Source: Vibrio chagasii
GTDB lineage: Bacteria; Pseudomonadota; Gammaproteobacteria; Enterobacterales; Vibrionaceae
Assembly: GCF_002954585.1 (NCBI RefSeq)
Contig: NZ_MSCI01000001.1
Location: forward strand, 496,001-560,000
DNA: 64,000 nucleotides
Direction: 5' to 3'
Shown: positions 54,183-60,948 of the stretch, piece after piece
Numbering within the stretch: position 1 is the stretch's first letter
How the letters are laid out: the number at the start of each line of letters is the position of its first letter
Notes under the pieces: model-generated
What the model was told of the DNA's origin: nothing
What the model saw: only the letters and a program-made list of their open reading frames with translations
Databases searched by the model: none
Program-made: the position numbers and the translations under genes

Positions 54183-54210
54183 ATTTAACATAACGCACAT
54201 AATACGCAGT
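54183..54210 (-). promoter_or_regulatory. dif2-like XerCD recombination site / left prophage attachment site
   Basis: On the minus strand: XerC arm ACTGCGTATTA (54210-54200), centre TGTGCG (54199-54194), XerD arm TTATGTTAAAT (54193-54183). The XerD arm is identical to Vibrio dif sequences as I remember them; the XerC arm has two differences from dif2 and the centre one. The diverged arm faces the prophage, as expected of a hybrid attL. The flanking gap 54015-54281 has no gene. Confidence 0.82.
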
Positions 54211-54212
54211 GA

Positions 54213-54278
54213 TATAGGCAAAAAATAAAGGCATCTTTCTCAATTAAATCAATTGGATACCCTTACTTTTTGCCTATA
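54213..54278. repeat. Large imperfect inverted repeat beside the dif site
   Basis: TATAGGCAAAAAATAAAGG (54213-54231) pairs with CCCTTACTTTTTGCCTATA (54260-54278), with an inner CAATT-AAATC-AATTG. It lies between dif and the repressor stop. It can serve as the repressor terminator, or as a folded attachment element. Confidence 0.75.
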
Positions 54279-54281
54279 AAA

Positions 54282-54554
54282 TCACGCTCTTTTTTTATCT
54301 TCAATCACACGTTCAATAACTTCGATTGTACGTTGATTTTTAGACCTTTCGGCTAATATGGCTAATAAAGTAAGGTCTACGTCTAATCCCAACATTTCTG
54401 CTATTTCACAAGCCAGATCGTCGCTCATAGTCGTACCATTTCGCCAGTTCTGAACCGTTGTATGTCCAATCCCAAGTAGTTTTGCAACTTCTCTAGTGCT
54501 ATGTACTTGTTTTAACTCGCATAAGCGATTCAATAAATCTAAGGTTGTTATCAT
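54282..54554 (-). CDS. Phage repressor-like HTH protein (DUF3693-like)
   Basis: About 90 residues. The helix-turn-helix is HSTREVAKLLGIGHTTVQNW followed by RNGTTMSDDLACEIAEMLGLD. Similar short proteins occur in Vibrio filamentous and tailless phages. ATG 54554 has a perfect AAGGAGGT; the frame extends 38 codons upstream but without a start signal. It is divergent from the early phage genes, the classic lysogeny-switch layout. Confidence 0.8.
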   Translation of the reverse strand: MITTLDLLNRLCELKQVHSTREVAKLLGIGHTTVQNWRNGTTMSDDLACEIAEMLGLDVDLTLLAILAERSKNQRTIEVIERVIEDKKRA

Positions 54555-54592
54555 TTTTTTACCTCCTTCGACAAGGATAATCCATACCACAA

Positions 54593-54613
54593 CTGTACCG
54601 TTAGTATGTACAG
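54593..54613. promoter_or_regulatory. Candidate repressor operator
   Basis: CTGTAC-N9-GTACAG, a perfect 6-base dyad in the divergent region 54555-54778. The spacing does not fit LexA (CTGT-N8-ACAG). It probably controls the repressor or early promoter. Confidence 0.5.
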
Positions 54614-54674
54614 CAAAGTTGAAATGAACTTTAATACTCTTCGTCAAGTCGGGAGACTTTGCGAACATCCTTTA

Positions 54675-54710
54675 AGCCCCCTTAATTGATTCGAAGCTTT
54701 TACGGGGGCT
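54675..54710. terminator. Hairpin in the early leader
   Basis: AGCCCCC / GGGGGCT with a 22-base loop, before the first early gene. It may be a leader attenuator; there is no long T run, so this is uncertain. Confidence 0.35.
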
Positions 54711-54778
54711 GTCTGTAAACAAATGATGTTCCAAGGCTTTTAAGTATTGACCAGACTTTTAAAAAGAGGATCAACTTC

Positions 54779-54964
54779 ATGTCAAATCAACGTCAAACCC
54801 CTGCTGAAATCATCCAAGATCGTATGGATGTGTTACAGAAACATGCCGATGAATACCAATCAAACCCATCTTTGAGCCAGCATACAAAAGAAGCATCTGC
54901 TAATTACTACCGTGGTGCTTTGAATGAGCTTTTCCGCCTTACAAAAGTGCTAGAGGTGAAATAA
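54779..54964 (+). CDS. Small phage early protein
   Basis: 61 residues, charged and probably helical (AEIIQDRMDVLQKHADEY, YYRGALNELFRL). AGAGGATC lies upstream. It is the first gene of the rightward early operon, 6 bases before the replication-like gene. No family recognised. Confidence 0.65.
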   Translation: MSNQRQTPAEIIQDRMDVLQKHADEYQSNPSLSQHTKEASANYYRGALNELFRLTKVLEVK

Positions 54965-54970
54965 CCAACC

Positions 54971-55579
54971 ATGAGCATGTACGACTTAACCAATAAACAG
55001 CGTAAAGACCGCCCCTTGGCGTGTCTAAATCGTGCTGTGTTGGATAAAATAGTACAGTGCCCATCTAGTTCAACTGCATTTCTTACATCTAATGGCCGTG
55101 GCGTTCGTAAGAGCTTTGCTCGTGATATTGCGATAGTAATGAAAGCCCTAGTAAACGAAATGTGCCTAAGCTCGAATAAGATTGGTGTAGCTACAAAGGA
55201 CGGTTTTGCCCTTCGTTCTTGGGGCTACATTGCTGATGTCTGCAATTTCCCAATCTGGCGTGTTAAACAGTGCGTTAAGTTCGCGTTTAACAAAGGTTGG
55301 ATCACATCCAAGCAGCCTAGAGAAACTTATACAGGTAAAGACAACCTACAAAAATGGCGCGGCCTAGCGTCAATCAAGCGTGTAACAGACGCTTATTTTC
55401 ACGATATCGGTATCTTTGAGCAATACAAAGAAGCCAAGACAGCGTCTAAACGTTGGCTTAAAACCTTTGCAAATCGCATTGGTCGCCCTGTGAAATACAT
55501 TCAGACCCCTATTACATTGCTACGCAGACGCCGCAAAGAAGCGGCAGAAGCTAAAAACCTCGTCCCAATACCACAATAG
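54971..55579 (+). CDS. Putative RepA-like winged-helix replication initiator
   Basis: 202 residues. The pattern IVMKALVNEMCLSSNKIGVA then YIADVCNFPIWRVKQCVKFA and FNKGWITSKQ reads as a winged helix similar in layout to IncFII-type RepA initiators, with a very basic C-terminus (LLRRRRKEAAEAK). It is unlike the rolling-circle initiator of PM2, which is much larger. The function is inference from fold pattern, operon position and the downstream gap with a DnaA-box-like site. Confidence 0.5.
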   Translation: MSMYDLTNKQRKDRPLACLNRAVLDKIVQCPSSSTAFLTSNGRGVRKSFARDIAIVMKALVNEMCLSSNKIGVATKDGFALRSWGYIADVCNFPIWRVKQCVKFAFNKGWITSKQPRETYTGKDNLQKWRGLASIKRVTDAYFHDIGIFEQYKEAKTASKRWLKTFANRIGRPVKYIQTPITLLRRRRKEAAEAKNLVPIPQ

Positions 55580-55913
55580 AGCTATCTCCTTTATATGCGC
55601 CTTAACTGGCGATATTTGGGATCCATCTACATAATCCACGCCCAATATTGGCTCATTCTTAGCGTTCTAACCAGTTATTTTACTTCAAGTTACCCACAGT
55701 AAGCTCATTTTTTAGCCGCTTGGGGGTTGGCGTTCTCTCGATCTCATTTAGCTTGTGCAAAAGCCTCTTATATATGAGTCTAAACTACTCCTAGTTCTTA
55801 CTACCTTTCCCTACTCTATTCACTTAGCCCGCATAGTCTTCGACTAGAACCATGATATTAAGGATAGTAATGGTATTAATGCTTTTACCCCCTCGAAACT
55901 CGGGGATAAGTTA
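55580..55913. other. Candidate replication origin / gene-free gap
   Basis: 334 bases between the Rep-like gene and the next ORF. TTACCCACA at 55690-55698 is one base off the DnaA box. The segment 55740-55860 is pyrimidine-rich. No gene or clear iterons were seen, so an origin is only a suggestion. Confidence 0.35.
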
Positions 55914-56120
55914 ATGAAGCGGCCTATCTTAGTCGCAAGCGACTTGCGGCCTTGTGCGTCTGTGGACGAAACACAACGAAAGAATGGTAACTCTACGGAT
56001 GGGGAAAAGTTGGACGTGATTCTAAGAGCCTATCGCTTCGCGATGATTCTAGCAGAAGATAATGTCGACATGATGACAACTCAACCATATGATTTATCAG
56101 GTTTTTATTGTTATATATAG
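55914..56120 (+). CDS. Small hypothetical ORF (uncertain)
   Basis: 68 residues (MKRPILVASDLRPCASVDET ... RAYRFAMILAEDNVDMM). GGGGATAAG sits upstream. It ends ~50 bases before the AIPR gene. It has no recognisable domain and may not be translated. Confidence 0.4.
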   Translation: MKRPILVASDLRPCASVDETQRKNGNSTDGEKLDVILRAYRFAMILAEDNVDMMTTQPYDLSGFYCYI

Positions 56121-56169
56121 ATCTTTTGGGCACAATGAATAAGTCTATTGAGTTTAAAGGAAAACACTG

Positions 56170-57885
56170 ATGAACCCTATTGTTAGAGCGCAACTCAAAA
56201 CCTTCAAGGATATGCATCCAAATGAGAACATGGATGAACCGTCATTATTCGAAGTCATGTCAATTTTTTCATTAGAAAACGGAATGCTTGGAGAAAATAT
56301 TGACCCATTCAGAGCGCACCTAAAAGGTGATGAGTTTGGCGTTGATGGGCTCGCCATATCAATTCAAGGTGCACTTTGCACTGATACTGATGAAGCACTA
56401 TCGATCCTCTCTGCAGGTAAAAACCACTCATCAGAATTCCACTTCTTTCAGGCGAAAACATCGGACAAACTAGACTACGGTAACATTGGTAAGTTTTTGG
56501 ATGCTGTATTTGATTTTTTTACTGATGAGAAGCACGTCAAGGGCGAACAACTAGAAAACCTTTTAGCTGTCAAAAATGCAATTTACGAGTCAGCAGCTAA
56601 AACCAGTCCGACATTAAAGTGTTACTACTGCACTACAGGAACAGGCCAGGTTTCTGAAGTAATACAACAACTCATCAATACAAATATGACTAGATTGCAA
56701 GAGTTAAATATTTTTGAATCAATCACGATTGAATGTGTTGGCGCTAAAGTAATTCAAAATGGTTTCCGCTCTGCAACAAACTCATCTTCAGCCAAGTTAA
56801 AATTCCAAAAAGCGGTCACAATGCCAGATCACGAAAAAGTTGATGAGGCTTATATTGGCTATGTACCTGCGTCTGAAATACTTGAAATTGCATTAGGAGA
56901 AGAAGACCAGGACGGAGTTCGTCATATTAACAGGTCTATTTTTTATGATAATGTTCGTGACTTCAATCCAGATTCTGAAATCAATAAATCAATAATTTCA
57001 GAATTAAAGTCTGGCGATACAGCTTCATTTGTTTTTAAAAATAATGGGATCACTGTCGTTTCTAATAGCATAGACAGGAAAGGTGACATCTTTAATCTTG
57101 AAGACTACCAAATTGTAAATGGCTGCCAAACTACTAATATACTGGCTCATGTACGAGACCATATAAGTAATATCCATGTCCCACTTCGTTTAATTGGGTG
57201 TGGAAGTAATGATTTTGTATCCAGCGTGATTATTGGTACAAATAAACAAAATGAAGTTAAAGAAGATCAATTTTGGGCTCTGAGACCTTTCATGAAAGAT
57301 TTAGAAGAGTTTTGTGCATCACAGAGCTCTGATTTACGGATTTACTTGGAGCGAAGAGACAATCAATACCGTGATGTTTCTGTTGAAAGAACGAGGATTC
57401 TTCGCCCATCAGATTTAATGAAAGTAGCTGCAGCAATGTTTTTCTTCCAACCTAACAGAGCTGCCAGGGACCACCGAGGGATAAGGAAAGAATTTTCAGA
57501 ACGGATCTTCTCAGACGACCATAATGTTGAACTTTATCATCTTGCAGCTTTTGCTCTGTACAAATTTGATTATTTAGTTCGATCCGGAAGAGTTGATAGG
57601 TCTAGAGCTATATTTCGCTTCTATGCATTATATGCTTTGGTTCGAAGTCAATGGGCACAACCGACAATCCTAGATGCACCACCTAAATCACAGCGAAAAG
57701 TTGTTAACGCTGTTATGAATATACTAAAAGATAATGACAAATTTTCTCAACTAATAGAAAAGGTTGCTCAACATTTAGAGCATATTATTAATGAGCATAA
57801 AATACCAAACAGAGAAAAAATTCGCGACTTTATCAGAACGGAGACGGTAGCAAAACAGTTCACTGAGCAAATGTTTCTTCAATAA
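56170..57885 (+). CDS. AIPR-family abortive-infection protein with nuclease-like N-terminus
   Basis: 571 residues. The N-terminal part has a PD-(D/E)xK-like pattern: GVDGLAISIQ (Asp59) and FHFFQAK (Gln94-Ala-Lys96). The AIPR core covers ~255-480, with ASFVFKNNGITVVSNSI, DYQIVNGCQTTN and IIGTNKQNEVKEDQFWALRP. The family is linked to abortive infection against phages. AAAGGAAAA precedes the ATG. It is more AT-rich than the flanking phage genes and ends at its own terminator (57908-57932), so it looks like acquired cargo of the prophage. Confidence 0.85.
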   Translation: MNPIVRAQLKTFKDMHPNENMDEPSLFEVMSIFSLENGMLGENIDPFRAHLKGDEFGVDGLAISIQGALCTDTDEALSILSAGKNHSSEFHFFQAKTSDKLDYGNIGKFLDAVFDFFTDEKHVKGEQLENLLAVKNAIYESAAKTSPTLKCYYCTTGTGQVSEVIQQLINTNMTRLQELNIFESITIECVGAKVIQNGFRSATNSSSAKLKFQKAVTMPDHEKVDEAYIGYVPASEILEIALGEEDQDGVRHINRSIFYDNVRDFNPDSEINKSIISELKSGDTASFVFKNNGITVVSNSIDRKGDIFNLEDYQIVNGCQTTNILAHVRDHISNIHVPLRLIGCGSNDFVSSVIIGTNKQNEVKEDQFWALRPFMKDLEEFCASQSSDLRIYLERRDNQYRDVSVERTRILRPSDLMKVAAAMFFFQPNRAARDHRGIRKEFSERIFSDDHNVELYHLAAFALYKFDYLVRSGRVDRSRAIFRFYALYALVRSQWAQPTILDAPPKSQRKVVNAVMNILKDNDKFSQLIEKVAQHLEHIINEHKIPNREKIRDFIRTETVAKQFTEQMFLQ

Positions 57886-57907
57886 TATCAACCAAATGGA
57901 TTTACCT

Positions 57908-57949
57908 AAGCCGCGATTTTCCGCGGCTTTTTCATTCTAGCAACCATGG
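57908..57949 (+). repeat. Terminator-containing direct repeat, left copy
   Basis: AAGCCGCG / CGCGGCTT hairpin with a T run, then TCATTCTAGCAACCAT. It terminates the AIPR gene. About 33 of the first 40 bases match the copy at 58565-58606. Confidence 0.85.
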
Positions 57950-57998
57950 ACCTAGCTAAATACTTCACGCTAATTATTATAAATTATCTGCAAACAAC

Positions 57999-58030
57999 AA
58001 AGGCCACATCGCGAGATGTGGCCTTTGTTC
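57999..58030. terminator. Bidirectional terminator facing the minus-strand gene
   Basis: AAAGGCCACATC / GATGTGGCCTTT stem; the A-rich and T-rich sides suit both directions. Confidence 0.85.
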
Positions 58031-58042
58031 TGAATATCCGTT

Positions 58043-58498
58043 CTAAATAGCTATGGCTTGTGACGGTTCATAGTGAATCAAATCCATTCTTTGCATGGTG
58101 ACTTTCTCCCCCGCTTTTGACGCCTTGAGCTCAAGCATCTCGACGTTAACGTGAAGCTTTTCACTTGTTCGAATGCTTTCAGGAAGGTTAAACAAAACGG
58201 GAACTTGCTTGCGTTGTTGCGGGTTTAAATCACAGTCTACGATACACAAGTAACCAACCAGTGCTTCACCATTGATTAAGACTGTTTTCGGCGTTATCGA
58301 ATACACGCTCAAAGGCATGTAACCTAAATTAGTGATATCGAGCTTAATTCTCAGTTGGTTTCCTCGGTTAATCTTTTCAATCTTCGCAACATCGACTCTC
58401 AGAAACCTATCTTGCTTTAGTTCTTCACGAGCAAACCACCGCTTAATTCTTCCAAACATTAAATTAGCCACCTTAAATGCAATACCTGTCGATTCCAT
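58043..58498 (-). CDS. Hypothetical protein in a terminator-bracketed cassette
   Basis: About 151 residues. ATG 58498 has AAGGA at 6 bases; further in-frame upstream codons lack this. A hydrophobic/basic N-terminus (AFKVANLMFGRIKRWFARE) may associate with membrane, followed by a probable beta-rich domain (LRIKLDITNLGYMPLSVYSI). It is the only gene opposite to the late operon and is enclosed by direct repeats, so it may be a separately acquired moron. No function can be given. Confidence 0.65.
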   Translation of the reverse strand: MESTGIAFKVANLMFGRIKRWFAREELKQDRFLRVDVAKIEKINRGNQLRIKLDITNLGYMPLSVYSITPKTVLINGEALVGYLCIVDCDLNPQQRKQVPVLFNLPESIRTSEKLHVNVEMLELKASKAGEKVTMQRMDLIHYEPSQAIAI

Positions 58499-58564
58499 AT
58501 ATAATCCTTCATGAGGTTTCATTTTGAGACTCGGGAAAGTTTGACAAAATGAAACAGTGTATTG

Positions 58565-58606
58565 AAACCGCGATTCTTCGCGGTTTTTGCATTTTAGCAA
58601 TCATTA
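58565..58606 (+). repeat. Terminator-containing direct repeat, right copy
   Basis: AAACCGCG / CGCGGTTT hairpin with T run, then GCATTTTAGCAATCAT. Second copy of the 57908-57949 element, in the same orientation. Confidence 0.85.
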
Positions 58607-58637
58607 AATTAGCAGAGTATTAATCCACACCATTTAT

Positions 58638-58675
58638 GTGAAATAAGTACCATATAGGATTTCACTATGTATAAT
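58638..58675 (+). promoter_or_regulatory. Late promoter with overlapping dyad
   Basis: GTGAAAT-N14-ATTTCAC (58638-58644 and 58659-58665) lies directly before TATAAT (58670-58675), 58 bases upstream of the first structural ATG. The dyad covers the -35 region and could bind a late regulator. Confidence 0.55.
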
Positions 58676-58733
58676 GGCTCAGTTCGTAAAACCTCCGGCT
58701 TGTTTCTTTTAACGTCAGTTAAGGCAACGAGCT

Positions 58734-59039
58734 ATGGAACCATCCAAAAATACACCCCCTACTATTGCTGAACCTTGCTTCAGTCATAGCCTTAGAACCA
58801 AGTTCACCCAAGTCATAAACGGCATCAAAGAATCGCGCCGCGTTCTCGAGGATGCTTCCCCTGATTGGTCGAAAGTATCCCCTCTAAAACTGGTTAGCAC
58901 CGTAAAGGACTACGCTATTGCCAACTTCGAAGCCGCCCGTGAAATCTTCGACAGCAAAGTGGCCGCGCTCGAAAACCTACAGCAACAAATCGATGAACTA
59001 CGCGAACAGGTCAAGCAGATTCAAGGAGAAGAACAATGA
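58734..59039 (+). CDS. Phage protein with C-terminal coiled coil
   Basis: 101 residues. The C-terminal heptads (KVAALENLQQQIDELREQVK) predict a coiled coil. First gene of the structural operon; AAGG lies upstream. The last bases overlap the next start (ATGA). Function unknown. Confidence 0.72.
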   Translation: MEPSKNTPPTIAEPCFSHSLRTKFTQVINGIKESRRVLEDASPDWSKVSPLKLVSTVKDYAIANFEAAREIFDSKVAALENLQQQIDELREQVKQIQGEEQ

Positions 59040-59395
59040 TTCTAGGTTATGTGAAATGCACCGCCCCGAATTGCAATGAAGCGATGGAAGTCAGCCAGTG
59101 CAGCGGTAAACGTTCGGCCTACCTAAAGGGACGTTGTAACGTTTGTAAGTGTACGGAGCAGCGCAGCAATGCCAATACTCAAGATTATCTACAGCAGTAC
59201 AAGCCTTTAGAAGAGCTGAACCCTCCTGCCCCTGTTGAGCAAACCGAAGAAGTCGAAGTACTGCAGGAAGCCCCAACCGCCCCCCCACAACCCGATACAG
59301 AGTCTAAAGGCGTATCCAGTTTACTTTGTGCTGGCATCGGTGCTTGCATTGGCCTAACCCTTGGTAAAGCCGTCACGATTTTAAGAGCTGTATAA
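59036..59395 (+). CDS. Phage zinc-ribbon protein with C-terminal TM segment
   Basis: 119 residues. Cys pattern VKCTAPNC ... CNVCKC suggests a zinc ribbon. A Pro/Glu-rich linker leads to the segment SSLLCAGIGACIGLTLGKAV, which could anchor it in the virion membrane. Translationally coupled to the preceding gene. Confidence 0.72.
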   Translation: MILGYVKCTAPNCNEAMEVSQCSGKRSAYLKGRCNVCKCTEQRSNANTQDYLQQYKPLEELNPPAPVEQTEEVEVLQEAPTAPPQPDTESKGVSSLLCAGIGACIGLTLGKAVTILRAV

Positions 59396-59408
59396 GGAAC
59401 CCTATCCC

Positions 59409-59915
59409 ATGAACAAACCAAACACTGTAGAACTCGATCAACCTGTCATCGATGCAGAAGAAGTTGAAACGCACACCGAGCAAGATAAAAACGACTTCCT
59501 AGACGAACTGGAAACCGAGTTTGATCCGCAAGCCGCGTTAGACAAAGAAGACGAAAAAGCCGAAGCCGTGAACGCTCAGAAACTGGCACTTGAAGCCACA
59601 GAGCAAACCGTTCTTGTTGGAATGGGTATAGCCGACTTCGCTCTGAAAGAAATGCTTGATGAACGTCTAGAGATTGGTGAAGACAATGCCCACGCATTGG
59701 CAAAAGCCGCCGCACCGGTGATTTTAAAATACAACGTTGCGCCTCCTCCCTGGGCAGTGAAATACAAGGAAGAGATTTCCTTGGGAATGGTCGCTCTGAG
59801 TATCTCCGCTTCCCTGTTCATGCAGTATCGCGGCCTCAAGAAAGCCGACCAACAAGCGGCCATAGATGCCGCTAACGAAGCGCAGAAAGAGAAAGAGCAA
59901 CAGACCACACACTAA
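59409..59915 (+). CDS. Phage protein with acidic N-terminus and one TM segment
   Basis: 168 residues. The first ~55 are strongly acidic (EEVETHTEQDKNDFLDELE); a TM segment lies at ISLGMVALSISASLFMQY, and the end is polar. AAGGAACC lies upstream. Probably a membrane-associated virion or assembly protein by position; not recognised. Confidence 0.72.
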   Translation: MNKPNTVELDQPVIDAEEVETHTEQDKNDFLDELETEFDPQAALDKEDEKAEAVNAQKLALEATEQTVLVGMGIADFALKEMLDERLEIGEDNAHALAKAAAPVILKYNVAPPPWAVKYKEEISLGMVALSISASLFMQYRGLKKADQQAAIDAANEAQKEKEQQTTH

Positions 59916-59921
59916 GCCGTT

Positions 59922-60030
59922 AAGTGAGACAAATCACACTTATTGCATATCTAAGCCGCTTGCTATTAGGCATCGAAGGCACATAAAGCAGTAACACTAA
60001 GGCCGCCCACTTTCGGGCGGTCTTTTTATT
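59922..60030 (+). repeat. Intergenic module A (CRP-like dyad, conserved core, terminator)
   Basis: GTGA-GACAAA-TCAC at 59924-59937, a 22-base core identical to module B at 59972-59993, and a terminator stem GGCCGCCC / GGGCGGTC at 60001-60022 with T run. It separates the first structural genes from the ATPase gene. Confidence 0.85.
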
Positions 60031-60040
60031 AGGGTTAGAT

Positions 60041-60697
60041 ATGGAACCAATCAACAATAACAACACACTTGATAACCACCACGCCTACATTGTCGGCATG
60101 TCAGGTTCGGGTAAATCGTCCTTGGCTAAGAAGTTACTCATCTCTTCGACTGACCAAGTCGCCATTTATGATCCGAAACGTGAATATGACGGGCAAATCG
60201 TGGGGCGTAAAATCCGTGTTTATGGCAACTTACGCACGTTCGCCTGTGCGCTGATGGCCGGACGAGAAACCAAGCAAGGTTTCAAGATAGCTTATCGCCC
60301 CTCAGAGCCTTCTGCGAAAGACTTCGACCTGTTTTGTCGTGTGGTGTGGAGCTGCGGCGATGGAAAGCACAAAAAGGCACTCAAGGTTATCTGTGAAGAA
60401 GTCGCGGAGAACTCGACAAGCTCAGGTAAAGCCACGGGCTACCATGGCAAGTTGCTGCGCCTTGGACGCTCTTACAACATTCACACCATTAACCTATTCC
60501 AACGTGGCCAAGAAGTACCTAAGACCATCATCGATAACTGTGAATATGGCTACATCATGCTAACCAAGACACCCAAGAGCCGCCGATACCTTGAAGACTT
60601 GACCGGAATATGTGCCATTGAACAGTCAAAATTAGTCAAATTCGACTACTTCAAGCAATACGGCGTGGTCGTTGAAAAAGGCCGAATCCGTTGGTAA
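60041..60697 (+). CDS. HerA/FtsK-type genome-packaging ATPase (PM2 P9-like)
   Basis: 218 residues. Walker A is VGMSGSGKSS (residues ~18-27) and Walker B is ALKVICEEV (~113-121), with HTINLFQRGQEVPKTIIDNC as the downstream sensor-like region. Short P-loop ATPases of this type pump DNA into the capsids of internal-membrane phages (PRD1, PM2 and relatives). AGGG lies upstream. It sits next to the major capsid protein gene, as in PM2-like phages, and is bracketed by duplicated intergenic modules. Confidence 0.82.
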   Translation: MEPINNNNTLDNHHAYIVGMSGSGKSSLAKKLLISSTDQVAIYDPKREYDGQIVGRKIRVYGNLRTFACALMAGRETKQGFKIAYRPSEPSAKDFDLFCRVVWSCGDGKHKKALKVICEEVAENSTSSGKATGYHGKLLRLGRSYNIHTINLFQRGQEVPKTIIDNCEYGYIMLTKTPKSRRYLEDLTGICAIEQSKLVKFDYFKQYGVVVEKGRIRW

Positions 60698-60803
60698 ACG
60701 TGAAATAAATCACACTTAAGGCATATCTAAGGCACATAACCATTAGGTATCGAAGGCACATAAAGCAGTACCAATAAGACCGCCTAATGTTGGGCGGTTT
60801 TTT
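60698..60803 (+). repeat. Intergenic module B (second copy)
   Basis: GTGA-AATAAA-TCAC at 60700-60713, the shared 22-base core at 60749-60770, and a terminator ACCGCC / GGCGGT with T run at 60778-60803. Paralogous to module A. Confidence 0.85.
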
Positions 60804-60817
60804 ATAGGTATTTACAA

Positions 60818-60934
60818 ATGGCAGGTTTTACACCAAAGAAACTCGCGGTTATTGCTTTCGTTGCGGCTGTTGCTGCGGCGGGTGTGGTTTGGGCGTCAAA
60901 CAACGTTGACGCTGTTGAAGACACCATCGGTTAA
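60818..60934 (+). CDS. 38-residue one-TM virion membrane protein
   Basis: Begins MAGFTPKKLAVIAFVAAVAA, then AGVVWASNNVDAVEDTIG. It has a basic start, one TM helix and an acidic tail. It lies 14 bases before the capsid gene. Such tiny membrane proteins are typical of the inner membrane of PM2-like virions. Confidence 0.7.
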   Translation: MAGFTPKKLAVIAFVAAVAAAGVVWASNNVDAVEDTIG

Positions 60935-60948
60935 GGGAGTTCATTACT

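Noticed and set aside
56154..56357. 67-residue minus-strand ORF at the AIPR start
   Set aside because: Antisense to the first part of the AIPR gene, with no start signal.
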